From contig NZ_CP032677.1 of the NCBI RefSeq assembly GCF_003627215.1, positions 1 to 64,000 on the forward strand: DNA of 64,000 bases. Reading direction: 5' to 3'. Of this stretch, positions 11,876 to 21,459 are shown in pieces (within the stretch, counting starts at the first letter, position 1; every line of letters starts with the position of its first letter). The notes under the pieces were generated by a model, which was not told the DNA's origin, ran no database searches, and was given only the letters and a program-made list of their open reading frames with translations. This stretch comes from Pseudomonas sp. Leaf58. Lineage in GTDB: Bacteria; Pseudomonadota; Gammaproteobacteria; Pseudomonadales; Pseudomonadaceae. The position numbers and the translations under genes are program-made.

Positions 11876-13522
11876 ATGCCATCAGCCGATTCTGTCTTCG
11901 ATTACGTGGTCGTAGGGGCCGGCCCAGCCGGTTGCCTGCTGGCCAATCGTTTGTCCGCCAACCCTGGCTGCCGCGTGTTGCTGCTGGAAGCGGGTGGCCG
12001 CGACAACTACCCCTGGATCCACATCCCTGTCGGTTACCTCTACTGCATCGGCAATCCGCGCACCGACTGGTGTTTCAAAACCGAAGCACAGCCTGGCCTG
12101 GGGGGGCGCGCACTGGGTTATCCACGGGGCAAGGTGCTGGGGGGCTGTTCCTCGATCAACGGCATGATCTACATGCGCGGCCAGGCAGCCGACTATGACC
12201 GCTGGGCTGAGCTGGGCAACGAAGGCTGGGCCTGGCAGGACGTGCTGCCGCTGTTCAAGGCGAGCGAAAACCACTTTGCCGGCGCCAGCGAGCACCATGG
12301 CGGCGAAGGCGAATGGCGGGTCGAGCGCCAGCGCTATAGCTGGCCGATTCTCGATGCCTTCCGTGATGCTGCTGAGCAGAGCGGCATCGGCAAGGTCGAT
12401 GACTTCAATACTGGCGACAACCAGGGCTGTGGATACTTTCAGGTCAACCAGCGCAGCGGTGTGCGCTGGAATGCCTCCAAGGCGTTCCTGCGGCCGATCA
12501 ACAACCGCCCCAACCTCACCGTGCTGACCAGCGTGCAGGTTGATCAGGTACTGCTCAACAACACCCGTGCGCGGGCGGTGAAGGCGTTCTGGCAAGGTGC
12601 CTGGCATGAGTTTGCGGCGCGTCGCGAAATCATTCTCTGTGCTGGCGCGGTGGGTTCGCCCGGCATTCTGCAGCGCTCCGGCATTGGCCCGCGGCAGCTA
12701 CTGGAAAGCCTGGGTATTGGTGTGCGTCACCACATGCCGGGCGTGGGTGGCAACCTGCAGGACCACCTGCAACTGCGCCTTATCTACCAAATTCGCAATG
12801 CCCGTACCCTGAACCAGATGGCCAACAGCCTGTGGGGCAAGATGGGCATGGGCCTGCGTTACCTCTACGACCGCAGTGGCCCGCTGGCCATGGCGCCGAG
12901 CCAGTTGGGCGCGTTCGTGCGTTCGGGCCCGGAGCAGGCCACCGCCAACCTGCAGTACCACGTACAGCCATTGTCACTGGAGCGCTTTGGCGAACCGCTG
13001 CATCAGTTCCCGGCCTTTACCGCATCGGTGTGCAACCTGCGCCCGGTCAGCCGCGGGCGTATCGATATCCGCAGCAGCGACATGAACAGCGCGCCGCTGA
13101 TCGACCCCAACTATCTCAGCGCCCCCCAGGACCTGCGCGTCGCCGCCGATGCCATCCGCCTGACCCGGCGTATTGTCCAGGCCCCTGCCCTCGCCGCGTT
13201 CGAACCTAAGGAATACCTGCCGGGCCCGGCCCTGCAAACCGAGGAACAGCTGTTCGAAGCCGCAGGCAAAATCGGCACCACAATCTTCCACCCGGTCGGT
13301 ACTTGCCGCATGGGCAGCGGTGAAATGGACGTTGTGGATAACCAACTGCGCGTGCACGGCATCCCCGGCCTGCGCGTGGCCGATGCCTCGATCATGCCGC
13401 AGATCACTTCCGGCAATACCTGTTCACCCACCCTGATGATCGCCGAGAAGGCGGCGCAACTGATCCTCAAAGGAGCTGCCACCCAGACCTATCTGAACGA
13501 AGACGCGATACCGACCCCCTGA
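11876..13522 (+). CDS. GMC-family FAD-dependent alcohol/choline-type dehydrogenase
   Basis: A 548-residue GMC oxidoreductase, oxidising an alcohol to an aldehyde via FAD. The dinucleotide-binding motif VVVGAGPAGCLLANRLS is at about 10-26, GMC signature 1 (GKVLGGCSSINGMIYMRG) is near 85-102, and the C-terminal catalytic His region HPVGTCRMG is near 470. ATG 11876 has GAGG 7 nt upstream; the in-frame TTG 11870 is less likely. It resembles choline dehydrogenase BetA, but there is no betB or betI neighbour, so the substrate is unknown. It probably works with the transporter downstream. Confidence 0.85.
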   Translation: MPSADSVFDYVVVGAGPAGCLLANRLSANPGCRVLLLEAGGRDNYPWIHIPVGYLYCIGNPRTDWCFKTEAQPGLGGRALGYPRGKVLGGCSSINGMIYMRGQAADYDRWAELGNEGWAWQDVLPLFKASENHFAGASEHHGGEGEWRVERQRYSWPILDAFRDAAEQSGIGKVDDFNTGDNQGCGYFQVNQRSGVRWNASKAFLRPINNRPNLTVLTSVQVDQVLLNNTRARAVKAFWQGAWHEFAARREIILCAGAVGSPGILQRSGIGPRQLLESLGIGVRHHMPGVGGNLQDHLQLRLIYQIRNARTLNQMANSLWGKMGMGLRYLYDRSGPLAMAPSQLGAFVRSGPEQATANLQYHVQPLSLERFGEPLHQFPAFTASVCNLRPVSRGRIDIRSSDMNSAPLIDPNYLSAPQDLRVAADAIRLTRRIVQAPALAAFEPKEYLPGPALQTEEQLFEAAGKIGTTIFHPVGTCRMGSGEMDVVDNQLRVHGIPGLRVADASIMPQITSGNTCSPTLMIAEKAAQLILKGAATQTYLNEDAIPTP

Positions 13523-13572
13523 CCGGGAGCATGCAACACCGGTAGCTTGCGGTCGAAAGCTACCGACAGTGG

Positions 13573-13586
13573 AACAACAAGAATAA
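13573..13586 (+). promoter_or_regulatory. A-rich Hfq/Crc-like motif in the transporter leader
   Basis: AACAACAAGAATAA contains three overlapping AANAANAA matches (AACAACAA, AACAAGAA, AAGAATAA). It lies about 33 nt upstream of the transporter ATG at 13619. It suggests catabolite repression through Hfq/Crc, like the motif in front of the neighbouring dehydrogenase. Confidence 0.5.
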
Positions 13587-13618
13587 TCACTGTGGCCTGC
13601 GGGCCGAGGACAGCAACG

Positions 13619-15238
13619 ATGTCGGATTACATCCAAGAGCAGGGTGCGGCGGCCAGCAGCTCCAGCCGTCGTGAAGAACGCAAGATCATTTTCGCGTCAT
13701 CCCTCGGGACAGTTTTCGAGTGGTATGACTTTTTTCTCTATGGTGCGCTGGCAGCGGTCATCAGCAAGCAGTTCTTCGCTGGCGTGAACGATACCACCGC
13801 CTTCATCTTCGCCCTGATGGCCTTTGCCGCCGGCTTTCTCGTGCGGCCGTTCGGCGCGCTGGTATTTGGCCGCCTGGGTGACATGATCGGGCGCAAATAC
13901 ACCTTTCTGGTCACCATCGTGCTGATGGGCCTGTCCACCTTTGCGGTAGGGCTGTTGCCCACCTATGCCAGCATCGGTATCGCTGCGCCGATCATACTGG
14001 TGGTCCTGCGCATGCTGCAGGGGCTGGCGCTTGGCGGGGAATACGGCGGTGCGGCAACGTATGTGGCAGAACATGCCCCACACGGTAAGCGCGGGTTCCA
14101 TACGGGCTTCATCCAGTCCACGGCAACGTTAGGCCTGTTGTTGTCATTGCTGGTGGTACTGGGCAGCCGCTACATCAGCGGCGATCAGTTCGAAGTATGG
14201 GGCTGGCGCTTGCCCTTCCTGCTGTCGATCTTCCTGCTGGCGATCTCCACCTGGATTCGCATGAGCATGCACGAGTCGCCAGCCTTCGTGAAAATGAAGG
14301 CCCAAGGCAAGGTCAGCAAGTCGCCAATCCGTGAGTCGTTCACCTCTTGGCCCAACTTGAAAGTGGTGCTGACCGCCCTGTTCAGCATCAACGCCGGGCA
14401 GGCCGTGACCTTCTATACGGCGCAGTTCTACGTGCTGTTCTTCATGACCCAGATGCTGAAGATGGACCCGGCCCAGGCCAACACCCTACTGATCATCAGC
14501 GTGGTGATTGGTGCGCCGTTCTTCGTGTTCTTCGGCTGGTTGTCCGACCGCATCGGCCGCAAGCCTATCCTGATGCTCGGCCTGCTGTTGGCCACTGTGC
14601 TGTACTTCCCGCTGTTCAAGGCGCTGAGCCACTACGCCAACCCACAGATCGATGCTGCCAGCCGTCAGGCACCAATCGTGGTCACTGCCGACCCGCAGGG
14701 CTGCACGTTCCAGTTCGACCCGGTGGGCAAGGCACGTTTTGACAGCCCATGCGACAAGGTCAAGACATTCCTGGTCAAGCAGGGCCTGCCGTACAGCTCG
14801 GTGGACGTTGCCGGCAGCGATGTGGTGGTGAACATCGGTGACAAGGCCATCAATGGCTTCGACGAAGCAGCCATGCGTGCGGCAGTGGAACAGGCGGGTT
14901 ACCCGGCCAAAGCCGACCCGGCGCAGGTCAATCAGGTAATGGTGGTGGTGCTGATCGTGGCGATGATCCTGATCGCGACCATGACCTATGGCCCGCTAGC
15001 AGCGGTGATGGTCGAGCTGTTCCCGACCCGTATCCGCTACACCTCGATGTCGCTGCCCTATCACATCGGTAACGGCTGGTTCGGTGGCTTCCTGCCAACG
15101 GTGTCGTTTGCCCTGGTGGTGTACACAGGGGATATCTTCTACGGGCTGTGGTATCCGGTGCTGGTGACGGGGATCAGCCTGGTGGTTGGGATCTTCTGCC
15201 TGAAGGAAACCAAGGATGTAGATATCGACAAGGTCTAA
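13619..15238 (+). CDS. MHS-family major facilitator transporter with periplasmic insert
   Basis: A proton-driven uptake transporter of the metabolite:H+ symporter type. It shows the family features FEWYDFFLYG in helix 1, RPFGALVFGRLGDMIGRK after helix 2, GGEYGGAATYVAEHAP, and the second RIGRK-type loop. At 539 residues it is about 100 longer than the usual 420-440. The excess is one hydrophilic segment (about residues 340-437, with two Cys) between two late membrane helices, on the predicted periplasmic side. ATG 13619 has GAGG 9 nt upstream; the upstream ATG 13547 is unlikely. The gene lies 96 bp after the GMC dehydrogenase and presumably imports its substrate. Confidence 0.85.
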   Translation: MSDYIQEQGAAASSSSRREERKIIFASSLGTVFEWYDFFLYGALAAVISKQFFAGVNDTTAFIFALMAFAAGFLVRPFGALVFGRLGDMIGRKYTFLVTIVLMGLSTFAVGLLPTYASIGIAAPIILVVLRMLQGLALGGEYGGAATYVAEHAPHGKRGFHTGFIQSTATLGLLLSLLVVLGSRYISGDQFEVWGWRLPFLLSIFLLAISTWIRMSMHESPAFVKMKAQGKVSKSPIRESFTSWPNLKVVLTALFSINAGQAVTFYTAQFYVLFFMTQMLKMDPAQANTLLIISVVIGAPFFVFFGWLSDRIGRKPILMLGLLLATVLYFPLFKALSHYANPQIDAASRQAPIVVTADPQGCTFQFDPVGKARFDSPCDKVKTFLVKQGLPYSSVDVAGSDVVVNIGDKAINGFDEAAMRAAVEQAGYPAKADPAQVNQVMVVVLIVAMILIATMTYGPLAAVMVELFPTRIRYTSMSLPYHIGNGWFGGFLPTVSFALVVYTGDIFYGLWYPVLVTGISLVVGIFCLKETKDVDIDKV

Positions 15239-15280
15239 CGGGGCCCGGGCTGCTCTTATAACACCTGCGTGAGCCCACAA

Positions 15281-15309
15281 AAAAACCGGCTGTAAAAGCC
15301 GGTTTTTTT
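15281..15309 (+). terminator. Rho-independent terminator after the MHS transporter
   Basis: A strong hairpin AAAAACCGGC-TGTAAAA-GCCGGTTTTT with a continuing T run. The A run on the other side makes it bidirectional, serving also the converging plsC-like gene. Confidence 0.9.
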
Positions 15310-15437
15310 ATACCTCGAAAAACTTATGCACGATTTTCAGAAAAATGTCATACAGGGAAATAAACAGTCAATTCAATCACTTAGCGCTTACTTCAAGCAT
15401 TTAATCCAAAAATTGCTCACAAGTTATCCACAGACGC
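15310..15437. other. AT-rich intergenic stretch with a DnaA box
   Basis: A noncoding segment between convergent genes, visibly richer in A and T than the surroundings. It ends with an exact DnaA box TTATCCACA at 15424-15432. No promoter or RNA gene was recognised. It may be merely a remnant, or a DnaA-titrating site. Confidence 0.4.
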
Positions 15438-16208
15438 TCAGGCCATCTGCTGCGCGGGTTTTTCATCGGCCGGCGGCAGCGAACCCATGGCCCGTTGGGT
15501 TGCTTCGTTCCATGCTGCAGCGCGGTCATTAAGCTCGGCAATGGCGCGTGGCCCGGTGCCATTGGCGTACATCGGCGCGCCAATTACCACCTCAATGGTG
15601 CCCGAGCGCTTGCCCCAACCGGTCTTCGGCCAGAACTTGCCAGCGTTGTGGGCAATCGGCAGCACCGGCAGCCCGGCATTCACTGCCAGCGCGGTACCAC
15701 CGCGGGAGAACTTGCCGACGGTGCCGAACGGCACGCGGGTGCCTTCCGGGAATATCAACACCCAGGTCTTCTGCTTGAGCAGCTCATCACCTTGGCTCGC
15801 CACCTGGCGCAGGGCTTCCTTCGGGTTGTCCCGGTTGATCGCGATTGGCCGCAGCATGGCCATGGCCCATCCGAAGAACGGCACGTACAGCAGCTCGCGC
15901 TTGAGCACCTGGCTCAACGGCGAAAAGTACTGGGACAGGAAGAAGGTTTCCCAAGTGCTCTGGTGGTTGGACAGAATTACACAAGGCTCAGCAGGCACGT
16001 TTTCAGCGCCGGTGATCTTGTAGTCGATACCCAGAATGGTGCGCACCAGGAACAGCGCGCAGCGGCACCAGTACACGTTAATGAACTTGTAGCGCTTGGG
16101 GAACGATAGGAACGGCGCGATGAAGAAGCTCAGCGAGCACCACAGCAGCGAACTGGTGCCCAGCAGCAGGTAAAAAAGAAAGATTCTGATCGCCTGCAGG
16201 ATCGACAT
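15438..16208 (-). CDS. 1-acyl-sn-glycerol-3-phosphate acyltransferase (PlsC family)
   Basis: An inner-membrane acyltransferase making phosphatidic acid from lysophosphatidic acid. The 256-residue protein has an N-terminal membrane helix (about 8-30) and the PlsC motif I as NHQSTWETFF, in which Glu replaces the Asp of HX4D as in related Pseudomonas enzymes. FPEGTRVPFG is motif III and LPVLPIAHNAG motif IV. I start at ATG 16208; ATG 16223 is an alternative, and neither has a clear Shine-Dalgarno. It lies downstream of gmhB on the same strand. Several PlsC paralogues occur in pseudomonads, so its exact acyl preference is unknown. Confidence 0.85.
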   Translation of the reverse strand: MSILQAIRIFLFYLLLGTSSLLWCSLSFFIAPFLSFPKRYKFINVYWCRCALFLVRTILGIDYKITGAENVPAEPCVILSNHQSTWETFFLSQYFSPLSQVLKRELLYVPFFGWAMAMLRPIAINRDNPKEALRQVASQGDELLKQKTWVLIFPEGTRVPFGTVGKFSRGGTALAVNAGLPVLPIAHNAGKFWPKTGWGKRSGTIEVVIGAPMYANGTGPRAIAELNDRAAAWNEATQRAMGSLPPADEKPAQQMA

Positions 16209-16243
16209 AGTGGCTTGTACCATTGCGGGGCATGCCCGCCTGA

Positions 16244-16266
16244 GAAAAATGCGCCAGAAGGCGCAT
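16244..16266 (-). terminator. hairpin with T run between gmhB and plsC
   Basis: Read on the minus strand, ATGCGCC-TTCT-GGCGCAT followed by TTTTT forms a terminator-like structure immediately after gmhB. It would end or attenuate the glyQ-glyS-gmhB transcript before the acyltransferase gene. Confidence 0.7.
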
Positions 16267-16269
16267 CGT

Positions 16270-16797
16270 TTAAATTAGTTCTCTGGCGATAGCTGCCAGA
16301 TCGTCGAAAATAAGTGTAGTTTTGCCGACGCCTTTTTCCAGGGTCCGCTGGCCCTTGCCCGTTTTCACCAACACCGGTTGTGCACCGACGGCCTGGGCGG
16401 CCTCCAGGTCACCTTTGCTGTCGCCGACGAACCAGACGCCCTCAAGGCCAACCTGATAATGCTCGGCGATCGCCCGCAGCATGCCAGGCTTGGGCTTGCG
16501 GCAATCGCAGCCTTCGTCCGGCCCGTGCGGGCAATACACGATGTGGCCCACTTCACCGCCCTGCTCGGCCACCAGTTCGCGCAGGCGCGCGTGCATGGCC
16601 TCGAGGGTTGCCAGCGGGTAGTAGCCACGGGCAATGCCGGACTGGTTGGTGGCCACGGCCACCGTCCAGCCCGCCTTGCTCAACTGCGCGATCGCTTCGA
16701 CCGAGCCAGGGATCGGCACCCATTCTTCCAGCGTCTTGATATAGGCGTCGGAGTCGTAGTTGATCACCCCGTCACGGTCGAGAATCAGCAGTTTCAA
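16270..16797 (-). CDS. gmhB: D-glycero-beta-D-manno-heptose-1,7-bisphosphate 7-phosphatase
   Basis: A HAD phosphatase that removes the 7-phosphate in ADP-heptose synthesis for the LPS inner core. The 175-residue protein begins LLILDRDGVINYDSD, the HAD motif I, and has a TNQSG motif II. The zinc-binding Cys/His cluster (CPHGPDEGCDCRKPKPGM) marks the GmhB subfamily, and the C-terminal GDSKGDLEAA is motif IV. It follows glyS by 3 bp, so it is in the glyQ-glyS operon. Confidence 0.93.
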   Translation of the reverse strand: MKLLILDRDGVINYDSDAYIKTLEEWVPIPGSVEAIAQLSKAGWTVAVATNQSGIARGYYPLATLEAMHARLRELVAEQGGEVGHIVYCPHGPDEGCDCRKPKPGMLRAIAEHYQVGLEGVWFVGDSKGDLEAAQAVGAQPVLVKTGKGQRTLEKGVGKTTLIFDDLAAIARELI

Positions 16798-16800
16798 GGT

Positions 16801-18855
16801 TTACCCCAGCAGCGAGATGTCGGCCACGCCCAGGAACAGGCCGCGCAGGCGGCTGAGCAGGGCATAACGGTTGGCACGTACCTTAGCGTCCTCGGCGTTC
16901 ACCATCACCGCCTCGAAGAAGGCGTCGACCGGATCGCGCAGGGCCGCCAGGCGGGCCAGCGATTCGCTGTACTGGCGTGCAGCCGCCATCGGTTGCACGG
17001 CCTGGTCGGCCTGCTGGATGGCCGAGTACAGGGAGAACTCGTTGGCATTGTCGAAGTACTTCGGTTCAACCTGCTCGGCGATGGCGCCTTCAGCCTTGCT
17101 CAGCAGGTTTGACACGCGCTTGTTCACTGCGGCCAGGGCCTCGGCTTCTGGCAGCTTGCGGAACGCTTGCACGGCCTGCACACGCTGGTCGAAGTCCAAG
17201 GCGGAGCCTGGCTGCAGGGCCCGTACCGACAGATAGGTGGCTACATCGATGCCTTCGTCTTCGTAGCGCGCACGCAGGCGGTCGAAGATGAACTCCAGCA
17301 CCTGCTCGGCCAAGCCGGCAGCTTTGACCTTGGCACCAAACTGCTTGACCGCGAACTCGACCGCACCGGTCAGGTTCAGGTCCAGTTGCTTCTCGATCAG
17401 AATGCGCAGCACGCCCAGGGCGGCACGGCGCAGGGCGTACGGGTCCTTGCTGCCGGTAGGCAACATGCCGATGCCGAAGATGCCGACCAGAGTGTCGAGC
17501 TTGTCGGCGATTGCCACGGCAGCACCGGTGAGGGTCTGCGGCAGCTCGGCGCCAGCACCGCGCGGCATGTACTGCTCGTTCAGGGCCAGGGCAACGTCTT
17601 CCGGCTCACCGTCGTTGAGCGCGTAGTAGTAACCGGCAACACCCTGCATTTCAGGGAATTCGCCGACCATCTCGGTAGCCAGGTCACACTTCGACAGCAG
17701 GCCGGCACGGCCAGCGCGCTGGGCGTCGCCGCCGATCAGTGGGGCAATGAACGCGGCCAGCTTGGAAACACGCTCGGCCTTGTCGTACACGGTGCCCAGC
17801 TGAGCCTGGAATACCACGTTCTTCAGACGCTCGTTGAAGGTTTCCAGTGGCTGCTTCTTGTCCTGCTTGAAGAAGAACTCGGCGTCGGTCAGACGAGGGC
17901 GCACGACCTTCTCGTTGCCTTGCACGATCTGCTTGGGGTCACGGCTTTCGACGTTGGCCACGGTAATGAAGCGCGGCAGCAGCTTGCCTTCGCTGTCCAG
18001 CAGGCAGAAGTACTTCTGGTTGTCCTGCATGGTGGTGATCAGGGCTTCCTGCGGCACCTCCAGGAAACGCTCCTCGAACGAGCAAACCAGCGGCACCGGC
18101 CACTCGACCAGGGCGGTCACTTCGTCCAGCAGCGCCGGCGGCACGATAGCGGTGCCTTCCTGCTGCATGGCCAGCTCAGCGGTGCGCTTGCTGATCAGCT
18201 CGCGGCGCTCGGCGAAGTCGGCCAGCACGTAGGCTTTGCGCAGGTCTTCGACGTAGTTGGCCGGGGTGGTGATAACCACGTTTTCCGGGTGGTGGAAGCG
18301 GTGGCCGCGGGACTCACGGCCAGCTTGCTGCGACAGGATGGTGCAGTCGACCACCTGGTCGCCCAGCAGCATCACCAGCCATTGGCTCGGGCGCACGAAC
18401 TCTTCACGGCTGGCCGCCCAGCGCATGCGCTTGGGAATTGGCAGGTCGTTCAGCGAATCTTCGACGATGGTCGGCAGCAGGCCTGCAGTGGCTTTGCCCG
18501 GGATGTGCTGGGAGAAGCGCAGCTTGGGGCCACTCTGGTCGATTTCGGCCAGCTCTACACCGCACTTCTTGGCGAAGCCCAGGGCAGCTTGGGTCGGCTC
18601 GCCTTCGGCGTTGAATGCCGCCTGCAGGGGTGGGCCGTCAATGTTGATGCTGCGGTCAGGCTGCTGCACGTCCAGTTGGCGGATCAGTACGGCCAGGCGA
18701 CGCGGCGCGGCATATACCTGCTTGCCGGTGTAGTTCAGGCCAGCGGCCTGCAGGCCTTTCTCGATACCGGCCAGGAAGGCATCGCCGAGGCTGGCGAGGG
18801 CCTTCGGTGGCAGCTCTTCGGTGCCCAGTTCTACCAGGAAATCTTGAGCACTCAT
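16801..18855 (-). CDS. glyS: glycyl-tRNA synthetase beta subunit
   Basis: The beta chain of the tetrameric alpha2-beta2 glycyl-tRNA synthetase charges tRNA-Gly together with GlyQ. At 684 residues it has the usual length. The N-terminus [16 protein letters not shown] is typical, as are FITVANVES and the C-terminal DALR-like anticodon-binding region (about 580-684). Its ATG overlaps the glyQ stop by 4 bp (ATGA), giving coupled translation. Confidence 0.97.
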   Translation of the reverse strand: MSAQDFLVELGTEELPPKALASLGDAFLAGIEKGLQAAGLNYTGKQVYAAPRRLAVLIRQLDVQQPDRSINIDGPPLQAAFNAEGEPTQAALGFAKKCGVELAEIDQSGPKLRFSQHIPGKATAGLLPTIVEDSLNDLPIPKRMRWAASREEFVRPSQWLVMLLGDQVVDCTILSQQAGRESRGHRFHHPENVVITTPANYVEDLRKAYVLADFAERRELISKRTAELAMQQEGTAIVPPALLDEVTALVEWPVPLVCSFEERFLEVPQEALITTMQDNQKYFCLLDSEGKLLPRFITVANVESRDPKQIVQGNEKVVRPRLTDAEFFFKQDKKQPLETFNERLKNVVFQAQLGTVYDKAERVSKLAAFIAPLIGGDAQRAGRAGLLSKCDLATEMVGEFPEMQGVAGYYYALNDGEPEDVALALNEQYMPRGAGAELPQTLTGAAVAIADKLDTLVGIFGIGMLPTGSKDPYALRRAALGVLRILIEKQLDLNLTGAVEFAVKQFGAKVKAAGLAEQVLEFIFDRLRARYEDEGIDVATYLSVRALQPGSALDFDQRVQAVQAFRKLPEAEALAAVNKRVSNLLSKAEGAIAEQVEPKYFDNANEFSLYSAIQQADQAVQPMAAARQYSESLARLAALRDPVDAFFEAVMVNAEDAKVRANRYALLSRLRGLFLGVADISLLG

Positions 18856-19799
18856 TGTGCAGCCTCCAGCTTAGCCAACACTTCGTCACGCAGTTCAGGG
18901 GTGGCCATCGGGAAGCCCAGGCGTGCACGGGCTTGCAGATAGCTTTGCGCCACGTCCCGGGCCAGGGTACGGACACGCAGGATGTAGCGCTGGCGCTCAG
19001 TGACCGAAATGGCGCGACGGGCATCCAGCAGGTTGAAGGTGTGCGACGCCTTCAGGACCATTTCATAGGTCGGCAGCGGTAGGTCCAGCTTGATCAGGCG
19101 GTTGGCTTCGCTTTCGTAGAAATCGAACAGCTCGAACAGCTTCTCGACGTTGGCGTGTTCAAAGTTATAGGTCGACTGCTCCACTTCGTTCTGGTGGAAC
19201 ACGTCACCGTAGGTGACTTTGCCGAACGGGCCGTCGGCCCATACCAGGTCGTACACCGAGTCGACGCCCTGGATGTACATGGCCAGGCGCTCGAGGCCGT
19301 AGGTAATTTCACCGGTGACCGGGTAGCACTCCATGCCGCCTACCTGCTGGAAGTAGGTGAACTGAGTGACTTCCATGCCGTTCAGCCAGATTTCCCAGCC
19401 CAGGCCCCAGGCGCCAAGGGTCGGCGATTCCCAGTTGTCTTCGACAAAGCGAATGTCGTGGACCAGCGGGTCCAGGCCGATGGCTTTCAGCGAGCCCAGG
19501 TACAGCTCCTGGAAGTTGGCCGGGTTTGGCTTGAGCACCACCTGGAATTGGTAGTAGTGCTGCAGGCGGTTGGGGTTTTCGCCATACCGCCCGTCGGCGG
19601 GGCGACGGCTAGGCTGCACATAGGCGGCGTTCCAGGTCTCTGGGCCGACGGCGCGCAGGAACGTGGCGGTATGGAAAGTGCCGGCGCCTACTTCCATATC
19701 GTAGGGCTGAAGCACCACACAACCTTGAGCTGCCCAGTAGTTTTGCAGGGCGAGGATCAGGTCTTGGAAGGTACGCACGGCTGGCGTAGGCTGGCTCAC
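18852..19799 (-). CDS. glyQ: glycyl-tRNA synthetase alpha subunit
   Basis: The catalytic alpha chain of bacterial two-subunit glycyl-tRNA synthetase. I chose GTG 19799 (protein 315 residues, V-S-Q-P-T-P) because AGGTG lies 6 nt upstream. The alternative GTG at 19808 would overlap that ribosome binding site. Class II motifs are visible, e.g. [21 protein letters not shown] and [14 protein letters not shown]. First gene of glyQ-glyS-gmhB, divergent from tag. Confidence 0.96.
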   Translation of the reverse strand: MSQPTPAVRTFQDLILALQNYWAAQGCVVLQPYDMEVGAGTFHTATFLRAVGPETWNAAYVQPSRRPADGRYGENPNRLQHYYQFQVVLKPNPANFQELYLGSLKAIGLDPLVHDIRFVEDNWESPTLGAWGLGWEIWLNGMEVTQFTYFQQVGGMECYPVTGEITYGLERLAMYIQGVDSVYDLVWADGPFGKVTYGDVFHQNEVEQSTYNFEHANVEKLFELFDFYESEANRLIKLDLPLPTYEMVLKASHTFNLLDARRAISVTERQRYILRVRTLARDVAQSYLQARARLGFPMATPELRDEVLAKLEAAQ

Positions 19800-19882
19800 G
19801 AAATTCACCTGTATCTGGGGATGCGGATGTAAAGAGCGGGAGTATAACCTGATTCGCCTCGCCCTCTACTCATTGGAGCCTT

Positions 19883-20434
19883 ATGCCACGCTGCTTTTGG
19901 TGTACCGACGATCCGTTGTACCAGGCCTACCATGACCAGGAATGGGGAACACCCCAGCGTGACCCGGCGTTGCTGTTCGAGATGCTTTTGCTCGAAGGGT
20001 TCCAGGCGGGCTTGTCATGGCTCACCGTATTGCGCAAACGCGAGCGTTATCGCGAGGTGATGCACGGCTTCGACCCGGTGCAGCTGGCCGCCATGAGCGA
20101 CGAACGTATCGAAGCGTTGATGCAGGATGCCGGGATCATCCGCAACCGCCTCAAGCTCAAGGCCGCCCGGCGCAATGCCCAGGCCTGGCTGGCTGTGGAT
20201 AACCCTGCCGAATGGCTCTGGTCGTTCGTTGGCGGTGCGCCGAAGATCAACCACTTCAACGGCCGCAGCGAGGTGCCGGCGGTTACCGACGAAGCCAAGG
20301 CCATGAGCAAGGCCCTGCAGAAAGCCGGCTTCACCTTTGTCGGCCCAACCATCTGCTATGCGTTCATGCAGGCCACCGGCATGGTCATGGACCACACCAC
20401 CGATTGCGATCGCTACGCCGCCTTGTTGCGCTGA
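19883..20434 (+). CDS. tag: DNA-3-methyladenine glycosylase I
   Basis: A base-excision enzyme removing 3-methyladenine. The 183-residue protein shows the Tag features: N-terminal zinc Cys/His (PRCFWCTDDPLYQAYHDQEWG), FEMLLLEGFQAGLSWLTVLRKRE, and the C-terminal zinc ligands in HTTDCDRY. It is divergent from glyQ and followed by htrB at 41 bp. Confidence 0.95.
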   Translation: MPRCFWCTDDPLYQAYHDQEWGTPQRDPALLFEMLLLEGFQAGLSWLTVLRKRERYREVMHGFDPVQLAAMSDERIEALMQDAGIIRNRLKLKAARRNAQAWLAVDNPAEWLWSFVGGAPKINHFNGRSEVPAVTDEAKAMSKALQKAGFTFVGPTICYAFMQATGMVMDHTTDCDRYAALLR

Positions 20435-20475
20435 GGGGTTACAATGCGCGCCTTGCTGAAATAAGGAATTCGCCT

Positions 20476-21363
20476 GTGGAAAAGTTCAAGGGCGCCCTGA
20501 TGGTCGGGGTGCTGCGCCTGTTTGCCAAGCTGCCCTGGGGCGCTGTGCAGCGCGTTGGCGCCGGTATCGGCTGGCTGATGTGGAAGATCCCCAACGGTTC
20601 GCGCGACGTGGTGCGGATCAACCTGGCCAAGTGTTTCCCCGAAATGGACCCGGTTGCCCGTGAGCAACTGGTCGGCCAGGCCTTGCGGGATATCGGCAAA
20701 TCGTTCGTTGAAAGTGCTTGTGCCTGGATCTGGCCGCCGCAGCGCTCGCTGGAACTGGTCAAGGAAGTGCACGGCCTGGAAGTGCTGGAGCAAGCTCTGG
20801 CCTCGGGCAAGGGCGTGGTCGGCATCACCAGCCACCTGGGTAACTGGGAGGTGCTGAACCACTTTTATTGCAACCAGTGCAAACCGATCATCTTCTACCG
20901 CCCGCCGAAGCTGAAGGCGGTGGATGACCTACTGCGCGAGCAACGGGTGCAGATGGGCAACCGCGTGGCGCCATCGACCAAGGAAGGCATCCTCAGCGTG
21001 ATCAAGGAAGTGCGCCGTGGTGGCCAGGTGGGTATTCCCGCTGACCCGGAGCCGGCGGAATCGGCGGGTGTGTTCGTGCCGTTCCTGGGGACCCAGGCGC
21101 TGACCAGCAAGTTCGTGCCGAACATGTTGGCAGGGGGCAAGGCGGTGGGGGTGTTCCTGCATGCGCTGCGGTTGCCGGACGGTTCGGGCTTCAAGGTGTT
21201 TCTGGAGGCGGCGCCGGAAGAAATGTACAGCACCGACGTGAACGTGTCGGCGGCGGCGATGAGCAAGGTGGTCGAGCGCTACGTGCGCCAGTACCCCAGC
21301 CAGTACATGTGGAGCATGAAACGCTTCAAGAAACGCCCGGCTGGCGAGCCGCGCTGGTATTAA
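20476..21363 (+). CDS. htrB: lipid A biosynthesis lauroyl acyltransferase (HtrB/LpxL family)
   Basis: An inner-membrane enzyme adding a secondary acyl chain to lipid A. The protein is 295 residues from GTG 20476, with AAGGA 8 nt upstream; longer in-frame extensions run into tag. The family motif HLGNWEV (the HX4D/E-type active site) occurs at about residues 118-124, and FYRPPKLKAVDDLLREQR follows. Several HtrB paralogues exist in pseudomonads, so the position acylated is not decided by sequence. Confidence 0.88.
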   Translation: MEKFKGALMVGVLRLFAKLPWGAVQRVGAGIGWLMWKIPNGSRDVVRINLAKCFPEMDPVAREQLVGQALRDIGKSFVESACAWIWPPQRSLELVKEVHGLEVLEQALASGKGVVGITSHLGNWEVLNHFYCNQCKPIIFYRPPKLKAVDDLLREQRVQMGNRVAPSTKEGILSVIKEVRRGGQVGIPADPEPAESAGVFVPFLGTQALTSKFVPNMLAGGKAVGVFLHALRLPDGSGFKVFLEAAPEEMYSTDVNVSAAAMSKVVERYVRQYPSQYMWSMKRFKKRPAGEPRWY

Positions 21364-21379
21364 GCATTTCACCGTCACC

Positions 21380-21451
21380 TGTAGGAGCGGGTTTACCCGC
21401 GAATGCGATGTTGGATTTACCGACGCATTCGCGGGTGAACCCGTTCCTACA
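21380..21451. repeat. REP pair (REPIN) between htrB and the TPR gene
   Basis: Two inverted REP units (TGTAGGAGCGGGTTTACCCG and its near complement) lie around a central stretch. They lie between convergent genes. The long hairpin may protect 3' ends or stop transcription from both sides. Confidence 0.9.
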
Positions 21452-21459
21452 CGGGGGCC

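Noticed and set aside
12117..12126. TTATCCACG in the GMC gene as another DnaA box
   Set aside because: It has one mismatch; only exact matches were counted.
11876..13522. Naming the GMC dehydrogenase betA
   Set aside because: There is no betB, betI or betT neighbour, and choline genes lie elsewhere in the window; the substrate is not established.
17167..18942. A 591-codon open frame antisense to glyS
   Set aside because: It mirrors glyS codons and shows no recognisable domain.
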